From Solen grandis (taxonomy: Eukaryota; Mollusca; Bivalvia; Adapedonta; Solenidae), in the NCBI GenBank assembly GCA_021229015.1, contig CM037782.1, positions 42,151,226 through 42,215,225 of the forward strand: a stretch of 64,000 nucleotides of DNA, written 5' to 3'. The notes below the pieces were generated by a model, which saw only the letters and a list, made by a program, of their open reading frames with translations, ran no database searches and had not been told where the DNA came from. How positions within the stretch are numbered: position 1 is the first letter of the stretch; each line of letters begins with the position of its first letter. A program made the translations under genes and the position numbers. This document shows positions 25,964 to 38,471 of this stretch, piece after piece.

Positions 25964-28650
25964 TTATTAGGACTTTCTGCCCTTTCGGCAGAAAGTCCTA
26001 TTGGGTTTGTACTGTTTTTTTATTATTCTTATTATTCTTTTTTTCTTCCTCTTATATTTGTGTTAATTTCGATGTGTTGCCATTGACTCAGAACAATGAA
26101 AATTTTATGGCATATATTTCAAACCATGTGCTTTAGGGTGCAATGAATTTCATTTCATATGACGTCATATAACGTCAGACTTGACGTCAGGTAAAAAAGT
26201 TTGTACGCGGTCTACAGCCATTATTTCTTTACTGATTTTCATCAAAATTTCACAGAATGTGTATGTTAGGCTCTAGTTGTGCATCCCTGTGTCCGTTTTT
26301 CAAAATTCGAAAAGGCAATGGTTCTATGGCGAATCCAAGATTCGAACCATTGACGTCAAATTTCAAATGCGTATAAAATCGCTCCCAGATGATCTATAAA
26401 GCTGATATTTGGACAGAATATAAGTCTCTAGGATTTCTTTATATTCTTAGAAAATGAACTTCATATGACGTCATATGACGTCATGAGGTGAAAAGTAATT
26501 TCTAATTTTTACCTGTTAACTTCTATATGTTGGAATGGTCCGAGCACCTTGAAAATTTATAAGCCTATGCTTCAGATAGAACATTTTGCATTTCAATTAT
26601 TTTCATTTGCCTATGACGTGTTTTGACGTCAAACTTGACGTCGTCATAAAATGTTTGTACGCGGTCTACATCCATGATTTCTGGGCCGATTTTCATCAAA
26701 ATTTCACAGAATGTGTATGTTAGGCTCTAGTTGTGCATCTTGGTGTTCGTTTTTCAAAATTCGAAAACAAATGCGTATAAAATCCTTCCAGAAGATTATA
26801 AAGCTGATATTTGGACAGAATATAAGTTTCTAAGATTTCTTTATATTCTCAGAAGATGAACTTCATATGACGTCATATGACGTCATGAGGTGAAAATTAA
26901 TTGCTATTTTTTACGTTTTAACTTCTATATGTTGAAAATGTCCAAGCACCTTGAAAATTTATAAGCCTATGCTTCAGATAGAACATTTTGCATTTCAATG
27001 ATTTTCATTTGCCTATGACGTGTTTTGACGTCAAACTTGACGTCGTCATAAAATATTTGTATGCGGTCTACAGCCATTATTTCTGGACCGATTTTCATCA
27101 AAATTCCACAGATTGTGTATGTTACGCTCTAGTTGTTGCATCCCGGTGTCCGTTTTTTCCAATTTCGAAAAGGCAAAAGTTTTATGGCGAATCCAGGATT
27201 CGAACCATTGACGTAAAATTTTCAAATACCTATTAAATCGCTTCCAGATGACCTAGAAAGCTTATAGTTGGACAGATTATAAGTCTTTAAGTGTCCTATA
27301 CATTCTGTGAGGATTAACGTCATTTGACGCCATATGACGTTATAATGTCAAAAAGAATTTCGGATACATACGCGTTAATAAAAACATGTTCTAAAGTTCT
27401 CAGGACCATTAAAATTGAATGTCATATACATTATTCCATGTGCTTTTGAATGCAAGGTATTTCATATTAATGTTATATTGTATTACGTCAGATGTGACGT
27501 CAGAACAAAAAGGCTTTACGCAGTATACAGCCATTTTTTCTGGACCGATTTACATCAAAATTTCACAGAATGCATATGCAATGCTCTAGATGTGTACCCC
27601 GGTGTCCGGTTTCCAAATTCGAAAAGGCAATGGTTCTATGGCGAATCCAAGATTTGAACCATTGACGTCAAATTTCAAATACGTATAAAATCGCTTCAAG
27701 ATGAATTAGAATGCTGATATTTGGACTGAATATTAGTCTCTAAGACTTCTTTCAATTCTGTGAGGACAAATGTCATTTGACATCATATTACGGCATAAGG
27801 TCAAAAAGAATTTCTGATATCTACGCGTTAATTTTTATATATTGCAAAGGTCCCAGGAGCATGACAAATTTACTGCATTTATTTAAGACAATGAATATTT
27901 CATTTCATTGATTTTCTTATGTCTATGACGTCATATGACATCAAATTTGACGTTTTCTACACAAGTTTGTACGCGGTCTACAGCCATTATTTCTGGACGG
28001 ATTTTTATAAAAATTTCACAGAATGTGTATGTTACGTTCTAGTTGTGTCCGTTATCCTAATTCGAAAAGGCAAATGTTTTATGGCTAATCCAAGATTAGA
28101 AGTATTGACGTCAATTTCAGTATAAGTCTTCAAGTCTTCTTTACATTCTGAGAAGATGAACGTCATATGACGTCATGTGATCTTATAAGGCCATTTTTTT
28201 TTTAAATTTAACGGTTTTTAAGACCTGTATGCCTTATATTTTTGTTTGATTTGCATGAATTCTTACTGAAGGTGCAGCATTTGATCCTATGGAACTATGT
28301 CACTTCCATTTTGGGAAAAATGTTAAGTTCAATCATTGCTTATAATCTTGAAAATATCTAAAGCTAGACCGAATTATGTGACAATCGAATTGTAAGCATT
28401 TACAATAAATTTGTTTTGTTACATAGTTTATAGAAATAGGCCAAGTTAAATGAAATTAATAAAAAAATGATTTTCATTTACTTTTGAGATATCCTCCAAG
28501 TTAATCGGTTTATTTTTCAAAGTTTATGGAAGTTATAGCCCTACCAAAACAATTTAACGGAAGGAATTTGATATCCTTATACTTTTTCGTTTTAGTGTTT
28601 GTCAAATGTAGCAGAAAGTCCTATCATTCGTATCAACGAATGAAATCTAG
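25964..28650 (+). mobile_element. Helitron-like block, older CRE units, plus orientation
   Basis: Units of the older type with GTACGCGGTCTACAGCCAT and ATTTCTGGACCGATTTTCAT (about 26200, 26660, 27060, 27520, 27970), mirroring 4-5 kb and 16.3-17 kb. It ends with GCAGAAAGTCCTATC, hairpin CATTCGTATCAACGAATG (28624-28642) and CTAG at 28647-28650, then TTATTATT. Confidence 0.6.
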
Positions 28651-29223
28651 TTATTATTATTATTCTACTTTTTTCTTCCTTTTGAGGTTCAAATTAAAAC
28701 AGGTTGCCGATGAGTTACCAGCATGAAATTTTAATAGTACGCACAGTGACTTTAGCGCTTTTGATCGTCATAATTTTTTTCTTCATGTGACGTCACATGA
28801 CGTCAGGGCTGAAAAAAGCTACAAAAGCTTGTTCGAGCTCTACAGCCGTCATGATTGGACCGATTTACTTGATTTTTTCACAGAATGTATATATTATGTT
28901 CTTGTTGTGCAGGATTATATACGTTTTGCAATATTTGAAAAGATCAAGGATCTATGGCTGAACCAAGTTTTCGAACTTGGACCAGAAAATGTATTGGAGT
29001 ATTACGAAGAACTCAGATAAGCTAGAAACATGAAATTTTGACAGAATATGTGTCCTATTGATTTCTTTCAGTTCTGAGAAGATTGACGTCGTATGACGTA
29101 AAATGACGTCATGACGCGTTATCAAATTTTTTATCCAAAATATACGGTTTTTTTAGCACTGGAAGACAAAGTTTTTGACCGATTTGCATAAAATTTTCAT
29201 TGAAGGTGCAACATAGCCTCTTA
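28651..29223 (+). repeat. CRE-rich repeat, truncated by gap
   Basis: One further unit begins after the TTATT microsatellite, with TGTGACGTCACATGACGTCA near 28790 and GTTCGAGCTCTACAGCCGTC, then runs into the assembly gap. Confidence 0.6.
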
Positions 29224-29323
29224 NNNNNNNNNNNNNNNNNNNNNNNNNNNNNNNNNNNNNNNNNNNNNNNNNNNNNNNNNNNNNNNNNNNNNNNNNNNNN
29301 NNNNNNNNNNNNNNNNNNNNNNN
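29224..29323. other. Assembly gap (100 N)
   Basis: Exactly 100 N bases, the usual size for a gap of unknown length. Sequence quality and composition change sharply across it. Confidence 0.99.
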
Positions 29324-32300
29324 GGATCTACATGTTTTCCCCCTTCAACAAATTTATATTGTTATATTCCAGATGACCCCCCTGTTTAGCAGTAACAATC
29401 ACTGTGACGCTTTAAATTTGACTAAATTTTTGACATCAAAATTGGGCACAAGATTTCCCCATGAAAATTACTAAAATAAATTAGTACCCTCTATTAGTAA
29501 ATCACTTTCATAATTTTTTCCCAAAATTTTTATTTAAAACTGAAATTAAACTTAAATTTTAAAATTTCAAAAGAAATTGTTTTAATAAAAACAGTAGGGG
29601 GAAAATTGGGAGGCAACGGAAAATTAAAAAAAAGCTTTTTACTACAAAAATTTGAAAAAGCAATCACTTTGATTTATAAAAAATTAAAAAATTTAAAAAA
29701 GGGGAACTTTTAATCTGCATGATAACCATAGTTTTTAATTTTAAATTGAAAAAAATTTTTATAAAAATAATCGGGATTATTTTTCTAAAAAAACTTTTTA
29801 AAAACTTTCCGGGTAAATTGATTCAAGAGATATTATTTTCATCCATCAAATTAAAAAAAGTTTTAAATTTTGATCAACATTAAATGAAAATTTTATGAAA
29901 AACCAAACCCAAATAATAACCAACTCAATAAAAGACCACTTTCAGAGGGCCCCCAATAGTTCTCATTACGGGTTTACTGAAAAAGATCCCAAATATATAA
30001 ATCTCTCTTTACTAGTAAAAAGGGGGGCCCTTAACCCCATTTGAAAAAAAAAGAGAAAAACCCTTTAACATGCTTGTTAACTTTAACCTGTTTGCGGCAA
30101 CCGTATAAAGCACCAACCGGGTTTTATTTGCCAATATTAATTACCCAAACTGGCTTCAAAGTACCACCACTTTTTTTTGCCCTTGACTGCGCTTAAGAAA
30201 ATTTTTTGACTTTTTTTTTCATTTTTAACACTTCTTAGTTTTTCTGCATTATTAGTTCTATAGACAAAGATACTGTAATGTAAAAATTGCCCAACTTTTT
30301 TCATCTTTTATTCTTAATCCATGGCGGCATGGGACCCTCCCTGGTGCACGACAGTCCCCCCCCCGGGAAAATCTTCCGACCTGTTCCCCTGGTCATCTCT
30401 GTGTACTCCTGGGACTTTCCTTTTTTTCACTTTTTACTTCCATTACGTCAGTTTTCAACAAAGAAATACAGGGCCCTCATTATCCAAACAGACAAGCCAA
30501 TAATGCCAGCTTAAAGAATAAATCCAAGTAAAAAAATCAGCAAAAAGAAAAAAAAGAAGCAGCGTGATGACTTATTTATTTTTGAATGGTTTTACACAGA
30601 AAATTTATTTTCTAAATCAGTGATGATAAATGAAAAGAAAATATAATGAAAAAGATCTGTTTGAAAAAAATACGGTTTATTTTTTTTGCAACAAATATAA
30701 CAAAATTAATTAGACATTTTTAACTAACAGGGAACAAGTAAAGCATTGTTAGTGCAATGAATTGTGTAACCTTTAAAAATTCTTGACATTGAACGTGGGA
30801 CGGGGTTTTGAAATTTTCACTTTTTGTATACTAATTTTTTTGAAAACCATCTTTTATGGAAAAAAAAAGAAACCACCTAAAATAAGAAAAAAAAAACATA
30901 ACAACCTTTGGTTATTTGTTTTTTGATTCCTAATAAGACCATGACCTTAATTGACATCTTCTTAGGTTTTGGTTTGACTTTAGAACAAAAAAAGTCACCA
31001 TTCAATTTTTTCTAGTCATTCATCGGGTTTTTGACCCAACCTGGTTAAAAATTTTTCATAATTTTGTACTTGTATTTTTTAAAAACGATTAAATTTTCCC
31101 TTAAATTTTTAAAATTTTAAATAATATCTATTTTCCCAAACACGGAATAATGAAAGGTTTTTATTTAAAAAAATTATATTTACTTTTTCTTTAAAAAAAT
31201 TAACTAATTAATAAAACGCAGCAGATTTTTAAAAAAAAGTTAAAGGCTGCCTTTTAAATTGATAGTAAATAAAATTTATTTGTCCAAAAAAAGCGGAATA
31301 ATAAAGGGAATATTTTAAAAAAAATTTTTTCTTTATTCTTTTAAAACAATACTTATTAAAAAAAACAACCTTTTAAAATCAAACACAAACATCATTATAA
31401 CATATGTGGAAAAATTCTGCACTGCAGGTTCAATTAGTCCCCCCAAACTCACATATGGGTTTAAAAAATTTTGCACTTAACCTGGGGCCCCGGAAATTTA
31501 TTTTTAGAGTTCCACCATCATGTTCTAGCATCCCAATCGAACGATTAGAATTAAAACAGTTTTGCAGGGCCGGAAATTGTTCGGTAAAGAGGGGTTCCTT
31601 TTTTATTGTTTGAGTCACCAATTTTTGACTTAAAATTAAAAATAAAATGTAAATTTTATTTATTAATTAAATATGGAAAATATCCAGTGAGCTTCATTAA
31701 AATGCACATTGGTCCAGTTTAGACACCACATTATATTGATCGCATTATAGCTAGTTAACCCTTTTCCCCAATAGACTCTTTTTGACCACTCAATTACCCA
31801 CAAAAAACCCGATCCAAAAAACCACATTAAAACCCTTAAAAAATTTATTTAAAAAAACCTCATTTCCAGACCACTGAGGAGCACGAACACATAAAACCCG
31901 ATCAGCCTGCGAGTTACTCGCAGGTGACTGGTTTTTGCGTTCGCATGGGTCTTTTCAGGGTTTCCCCTTATGGGGGAAAGGTTAAAAAGCATCATGGGTC
32001 TTGTGTTAGTCGTTTTTAAGGCTCGTATTTCAGTACTGAAAACATTTTTTTGCCCCTTTTATATTAAATACATTTAACCCCAAAATCGTGTAGACCCAAA
32101 ACAAACAGTTTCCAAACTGTAGGTTTTTAGGTTTTTTTTGCCCAAGGGTAAATTCAAAGTACAATAAGTATTAAACCTCCCAAATTTCCCCCCAGCATTT
32201 TAACACTGAGTAATACTTTTTTTAATTTGGTTTTAAAAATAATTTTTCTTTCCTGTTTTGTCGAATTTTCAAGAAAACAACTTGTTGACAAAAAAAAGAC

Positions 32301-35300
32301 CTTTAATAAAAAACAAATTTTTTAAAAAAATTTTTTTCAGTATTTTTATGAAAAAACCAGAATGAGAATCAAAGTTTTAAAGAAAGTTAGGATGAAGATT
32401 TGGTAAATTTCAACCCAAATCTGTTTAAAACCCAAACCATTAAGTAAGGAAAAAGGCAATTTTAAATTTTTCCCTTTACCCTAATGTCACCTTAGATTAT
32501 AAAATTTCCTGTTTAATTTTTTATTTAAATTTTTTTTAAAATGATTTAAACGCAGCCCTTTAAACACAATTTGGTGCCCAAATTCCCCTACGCTTAACAT
32601 TTAACTCAGTAAAATATTCATTGGGCCCCATCTGAACTGGGCTCAAATTTTGTCAATGCTAAAGTCTATTTTTGGCTCCAAGAAAATGCAATTTTTTAAA
32701 AGGGGGTTTTCAATGTTACAATTTTGTTTTTTTTGGTTCTACCCTGCTTCGGAAAGGGACTTTTAAACCCTTTCAATGTGAAAGTACTTTTCCAAACACA
32801 TGAACCACGACCGGGGTATATAAATTTCCATATTTAATTTGCAATCAACATAAAAAAAAGTTTAAACAAAACAAAATAGCTTGTATTAAATACATGTTGA
32901 TTTTTAATTTTAAATTTGCTTTCATACATTATTCCTATAGTTGGGCCTCCTGGCGTACATAAAATCCACCAGGGTTCACCTTGACCGTGTATGCTTTAAA
33001 TTTTGATTATCACCAGAATTAAACATTCCACAACTGTAAATATAATGGGATTTGTTTAATTTTTTTTTGTTATCTATTAACCCCCTCTTTGATACACGTA
33101 CTTTTCAGGGGGAAGACGACTTTCTTTTTTTTAAATAATTTTAATAGAAACAACAATTTTTTACCTTTTAATGTAACAATGTTACAACCAAAAACCGGCC
33201 CATTCTTTTATCTTTTTTTACCTTTTTAATTTAAATTGGTCTAAACCTTTTAATGGGGGTTTTCTTTGAATTAATTTATGAAAAAACGGGCATTTCGGAG
33301 AAAATTTCCCACATTTGAGAAATTTTTAAAATTCTTAACTTATATATAAACTTTTTTTAAATGTTGCTCTTAATGACTAAATAAGACTTTAAAAAACTGT
33401 AACTGGGGCGGGATTTTTTTTAGCTGACATGGGAACAGCATTGTCTCTTTTGTTCTTCCGTATAAACCATAAAACCCAAGGGGGAATCAACATTTCCTTA
33501 AAATAAAAACCAAAAAATTTTGGGGCGTGGGGGGATAGGGATTTTTTCGACCCCGCAAACAAGATGGTGGACTAACCCTTTTGGAACTTGTAAATACACT
33601 TTCGGTCGTAAATTTTTTGGTTTCGCTGTCAAAGAAGAATAAATTAAATTACATCAACAGGCTTTCAAGAAATTGGGACAATAGGGGTCAACCGGGGAAA
33701 CCGGAATTGGGTTTTTTGGGGGGGAGGTGGGGGCAAAAATTTTTAAAAATGTGGGGATAACAAGCAAGTGACTTTCCCCTTCCTGGCCGGAAAGGGGGTA
33801 ATTCCCGGTTTGGGTGGATCTTGGGGGGAATTTCCAGGGCCCGATTCAGGGGGCCTTCCCCCCCCCGCCCCGGTTAACTTTTTTTGGGATAAAACCTTGA
33901 TTCTAATGTGAGTTCTGGGGGAACCCCCTCGTTTGGCCCCCCAAATAACCAACCCAAACCCCTGACCCCAACCCAGTTTTTTCCCCCCTGCTGTTAATTT
34001 TTTAATAACCCCAAAGGCATCACCCCTACTAGTGAAAAGCATGGTTTAAGGGGACTTGTACAAATTGATTGACACCCTTCACTGATTCACAGCTATTGTC
34101 GGTGATAAAAATTAATTTTCCTGCCGGGCGACAAATTTTGAAAAAATGGGAATTTAAAAAAAATTTTTAATCAAAAACTATTAAGGGGTATGTTTGGGAA
34201 ATAACAAAAATCTTTAGTAAAAATTAGCACTAAAAACAAATTGGACATTAAAATGAAATTGCTACGAAATTTCACAAACCCCCAAAAAAATTTATTGTTT
34301 TAAAAATTTGACTAAATTAATAAACAAATTTTAAATTTCACTTTCTCAATTTTAAAAAATTTTTTAAATTTTAAAAAAAAGCGGGAAATTTTAAACTCCC
34401 GGGTTGATAAAACCTTTCGGATGAAAATTGCCGTTTTTTTGGGGAAAAAAAAAAATTAAAAGCATTCTGGGGAAGACTACCTACGCTACCAGTAAATTAA
34501 ACTTTTCAAAAGGGTTTTGTTTTAAAATTAACCAAACTTTTTTACTAACTTGTAATATTTTTTTAACAACTTTAAATTCTTCTAAAAACTCTCCAATATA
34601 AATCAAAAATAATCTTTTCCATTTCATTTTTCTTTTTATTTACAAAAAATAAATAATAAAATAAAATTTTTTTTTTTTAAATTTATAAATAAATTAAAAA
34701 AAAAAGAATTTAAAAATTTTTTAAACTGCCATTTTTTGGGGGCAATGTAGGTAAAAATTATGTTACTAATTCAAATAAACCGGGTAATCAGTTATTTTCA
34801 ATGTTCTGAAACAATAATACAATCACAAAAAACCAATTTATGTAAAAAAAAAGGGTTTTTAAAAGATTTTTTTTTAAAAACAAATCTATTGTTTTTTTGT
34901 CACTTTTAAAATTAAAAAAACCAAAATTTTAACAAAACTAAAAATGTAAAAAAAAAAAGACACAAAAAAGGGGGCCCACACCCCCAAACGGGCCATTTTT
35001 TTTTTAAAATTTTGTTAAGACGCTTCCAATCGAAATTTTGACACCTATTTTAATCAACCTTTTCCCCTTCCCCAATTTTAAAAAACTATTTTAACGTAAA
35101 ATTTTTTTTTTTCCAGTCTTTACAAAATGTTTTACACTTTTGGTCAAAAATAAACAAAGTCATTTTTTTGGGGGGGTTTTAAAACCCTTATTAAAATTTT
35201 ATCCCATTTGTGAATAAAAATCAAAAAACCTATTTTTTTCCCCAAAAGAACCCTTTGTAATACTGCCCCCCCCCCCCCCCCCCATTTTTTTTTTTTATTT

Positions 35301-36480
35301 TATTTTTTTAGGGGCTGAAATCAATTGAATAAAATTTTATACATTGACAGCTTTCAATAAAATCACTTTTCACGGAAAAGATAACATTATACGCTCAATC
35401 TTAAGGGTCGCCCCCCCTTGGGGTTTTTTTTGCCCGGGGGGGTCTACGCACCCCGATGGGGAAAAGTGTCCACATGGGGGTCTCGGGGGGCCCGGGGGTA
35501 CTGCAAAAAATTTATTGAAATTTCCCATTGTTTTCGAGTTTTTTCGGGAAAAAACCGGGGAAAACCCAAAACCCGGTCAGCTCCGGGGCTTTGCGATTTT
35601 TTTTCCCCCATGAACCCCCCAGGGTCGGATTTCCCCCGAAATTTAGGGGACATTTGGGGGATTTTGGGCCTTTTTTGGACAATTCCCATCTTAAATTTTT
35701 TTTTTTAAAAAAAGGCAAAAATTTAAAACCACCCAAAAATTTTTTCGTTTTTGGGCCCGTCTTACGAAGGCAAAAAACCATTAAAATGCTTCTTACACCC
35801 CCTTAAAAACCCCCCAAAAATCTTTTCCTTACTTTTTCGCCTTTAATTCCCCCAAATTTATACTCTCAATAATTTCCCCCGACACTAGATGCTTCGAAAA
35901 AAACCCCCCAATCTAGGGAATTTCCCCCCAGATTTACAAAATCATGAAACCCCCCTTTGCCCTCTCAGGGGGTCCCCCGTGCTTTCCGAAAAATCGGGGA
36001 ATCAAGGGATTTGTCATAGCGAAACAAATGAATTTTCAAAGGACCAATCCCAACCTAATAATTTCATTTTTGGAAAAAGCCGTCTTTTTTTGGGCCAAAA
36101 AAACACCCGGAAAAAAAAAATTAATTTTCCCCTTTACCGTTTTTTTTTCCTGGACCAGGGCCCTTAAAATTTCAAAATACGGTTTTTAAAAAAAAAAAAA
36201 CAACAAAACAAAAAACTTTACTTTACCCCAAAACCCCTTTAAATGCTTCCCATCACACAAAGATTTTTTTTTTCCGGGGGGGCACCCCCAACCCCCTCCA
36301 CCAACACTTTTGTTTTTGGCCCCCCCAAAAATTTCGGACCGGCCTGATTCCGGGGTTATTTTTTTAATTAAAAACTTAAAATATGCTTTTTTTGGTTTTT
36401 CGGGTGGGGGGGGGGGGGGGGGGGGTTAAAAGTCTACATTTATGTATGATCGGGAATTTTAGAGGGGCCGAGCCCCGGGG
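29324..36480. other. Low-quality AT-rich sequence without recognisable genes
   Basis: Runs of A, T, C and G are abnormally common and long (for example poly-C near 35265-35283 and poly-G near 36408-36425). Apart from one MITE copy nothing could be assigned. Overlapping open frames on both strands near 35.3-36.2 kb have no family resemblance and reflect homopolymer-rich sequence. Any genes here would be hidden by frame breaks. Confidence 0.7.
31755..31985. mobile_element. piggyBac-like MITE, error-damaged copy
   Basis: The sequence starts TTAACCCTTTTCCCC and ends GGGGGAAAGGTTAA, with the central palindrome GCCTGCGAGTTACTCGCAGG at about 31905-31924. It aligns along its whole length to the cleaner copy at 42853-43080. 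Differences are largely stretched or lost homopolymer bases, as expected from poor consensus quality. Confidence 0.75.
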
Positions 36481-37077
36481 TGCGCCTCACCCCCACTAGT
36501 AAAATAAAAAAAAATACTGCATGAAAAAAAATGTAAATTTGTAGTTTTGTGCTACACTGGTCGAATTTAAATCATAATTTAAAAGAATTCAAAAATATTT
36601 TGAAAAAAATTTCCCTTTATTGGGGAAATATTATTTTTATGTTATAGTTACGGCCTTGTATGTAAATATTCGTGCACACCGGAGAGGCTTTAATACAGTT
36701 TATAGGAACTATTAATAATTTTCCATCCTACTTTCACGTGCAGTTCCCAGCCAAATGGATGTATTGTGCAATGAAAAAGGCGTCCTATTTCAATGAAATC
36801 TAGGATATCGCTAAACGGAAAAGTCAAAATCGTAACTTAATGACTTTGTCCGAAGGTTTTGAATTCGATCCTCTAAGGGGACAAGTGCCTTTCGTGATTT
36901 TCCTGGGCACAAAGTACTAGTCCTTACCCACAAACCGCCGAGAAGGATTAAAATACATTCCCAGCCGACGAAGAAAAAAATATTTTCATCGTAAACAAAA
37001 TTTTACGGAAATGGGTTGACCAAACGCACAAACGATATGTTTATGAATTGAGGGCTTGAGTTTGATGCTTTGATTCA

Positions 37078-37121
<44 letters not shown>

Positions 37122-37250
37122 CTATTACTATGGTCATTATGTATTATTAGAATTACATTTGCATGTACTGACCATTTAGAGCCCAGCTGGATTAATACGT
37201 CCCTGTGGTATGGGTGAACTTTGTATCTCTAGACGGCTGTGTAAGTTGGC
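36481..37250. other. Intergenic sequence with (CA)n microsatellite
   Basis: Sequence quality improves here. A run of about 20 CA units lies at 37079-37121. No exon was recognised. Confidence 0.6.
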
Positions 37251-37254
37251 TCGA

Positions 37255-37712
37255 CATACAACATACGACATTCAACTCTCACTATTCACGACATTGGACA
37301 TTCAGATTTTGAATGTCGCACGCGACATTCACGACATTGGACATTCAGATTTTGAATGTCGCAGCACGACATTGGACGTTCAGATTTTGAATGTCGCGGC
37401 ACGACATTCACGACATTGGACATTCAGAGTTTGAATGTCGCAGCACGACATTCACGACATTGGACATTCAGATTTTGAATGTCGCGGCACGACATTCACG
37501 ACATTGGACATTCAGATTTTGAATGTCGCAGCACGACTTCGCGACATTGGACATTCAATTTTGAATGTCGCACGCGACATTCACGACATTGGACATTCAG
37601 ATTTTGAATGTCGCACACGACATTGGGCGACATTGGACATTAAAGATTTTTGAATGTCGCGGCACGTCGCGGGCGTGCGACATTCAAAATCTGAATGTCC
37701 AATGTCTTATCA
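37255..37712. repeat. Palindromic minisatellite, about 53-57 bp units
   Basis: About eight units of GACATTCACGACATTGGACA followed by TTCAGATTTTGAATGTCG. Each unit is internally self-complementary (CGACATTCA pairs with TGAATGTCG). The array ends with an inverted copy, GACATTCAAAATCTGAATGT (37679-37698), so the last part can fold back on the array. It lies about 150 bp before VDE-like copy 1. Open frames through it are by-products of the repeat. Confidence 0.85.
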
Positions 37713-37860
37713 CGGGCATGAAGTCGGGAACCAGACTAAACAGCAGTTTACTTATCTACAGCTCAAGTTCAGTAAATATGTCATTAAAACAAAATTTAGT
37801 TTCAAAACGCAGCAGGAGTCCTAGTGGCTCTTTTTACGAATTGTTAAAGACAACCTCAAA

Positions 37861-38471
37861 ATGACAAAACTGGGTTTTGCAACATTCTGTTGCAATTGGT
37901 TGCCATGGTAGTGTTCAGGGGACGGCTCGTGATTGGAACAAACCCGATATCCCATGTGTAAGGGAGCATTGTCTAACACAATCACGTGATTGCATGACGG
38001 ACGAGAAGTGTCGGAAAACATGATGTGCGTCATAAAATGCGGCTTTACCAATACGTCATGTCTGTACATGTGTCTGAATACCTACGAGGACGCCGTGTAT
38101 GACGTCATGATGAAATGTTTGGTCGACGATCACCATTGCCTGAAACTTCCGCCAAATGGCCGTCCTTCAAGTGTACGCGACCTACCAGCCCCTGTGGGCC
38201 TTCAATATGTCCCAATTAGCGGGACATGGTACGTAACTAGGGGACTAAACCGGACTATTACTGTTTCAATTGTCATTGAACCACTACAAAGCGACGCCAG
38301 GATCACGTAACTACACATTGACGGCGACGTATGACCCACCATGGTTAACGGGAGCGTGCATAAGCACGTGAATGTGGAACAGGGTACAGAATCAGCCGCG
38401 GGACGGCGGGGAGCTTGACTACTACGGGAAAGTCATGGGGCTTGCGGGACACGAGCAGTGGCAGATTCTGT
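37861..38471 (+). CDS. VDE-like (violaxanthin de-epoxidase-like) protein, copy 1, frame-broken
   Basis: The longest clean piece (37990-38310) reads KCGFTNTSCLYMCLNTYEDA, then MKCLVDDHHC, and after a linker GTWYVTRGLN. This order, a Cys-rich segment followed by a G-x-W-Y lipocalin start with GLN, is that of violaxanthin de-epoxidase, a thylakoid-lumen enzyme of plants and algae. A YYCFNCH phrase follows in another frame and matches the family's Cys-bearing continuation; a later frame holds GGELDYYGKV and HEQWQIL, then a donor TGTGTAAGC at about 38472. At least three frames must be combined; one base is missing before 38021. The C-terminal exon was not found downstream, where sequence is poor. 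It is either a pseudogene or damaged consensus. The start at 37861 is tentative; function in an animal is unknown. Confidence 0.6.

Noticed and set aside
16800..26350. tRNA genes suggested by GGTTCGAATC
   Set aside because: The bases on both sides of the loop do not pair as a T-arm, and no acceptor stem, anticodon arm or A box could be found.
500..29220. Dozens of 60-100-codon open frames across the repeat field
   Set aside because: Related open frames recur in every repeat copy with shifting ends, are unlike known proteins, and follow the 450-bp unit. They are by-products of the repeat.
35344..36189. Overlapping open frames of 80-96 codons on both strands
   Set aside because: They lie in homopolymer-rich low-quality sequence, code for Pro/Gly/Lys-rich strings, and have no splice or family support.
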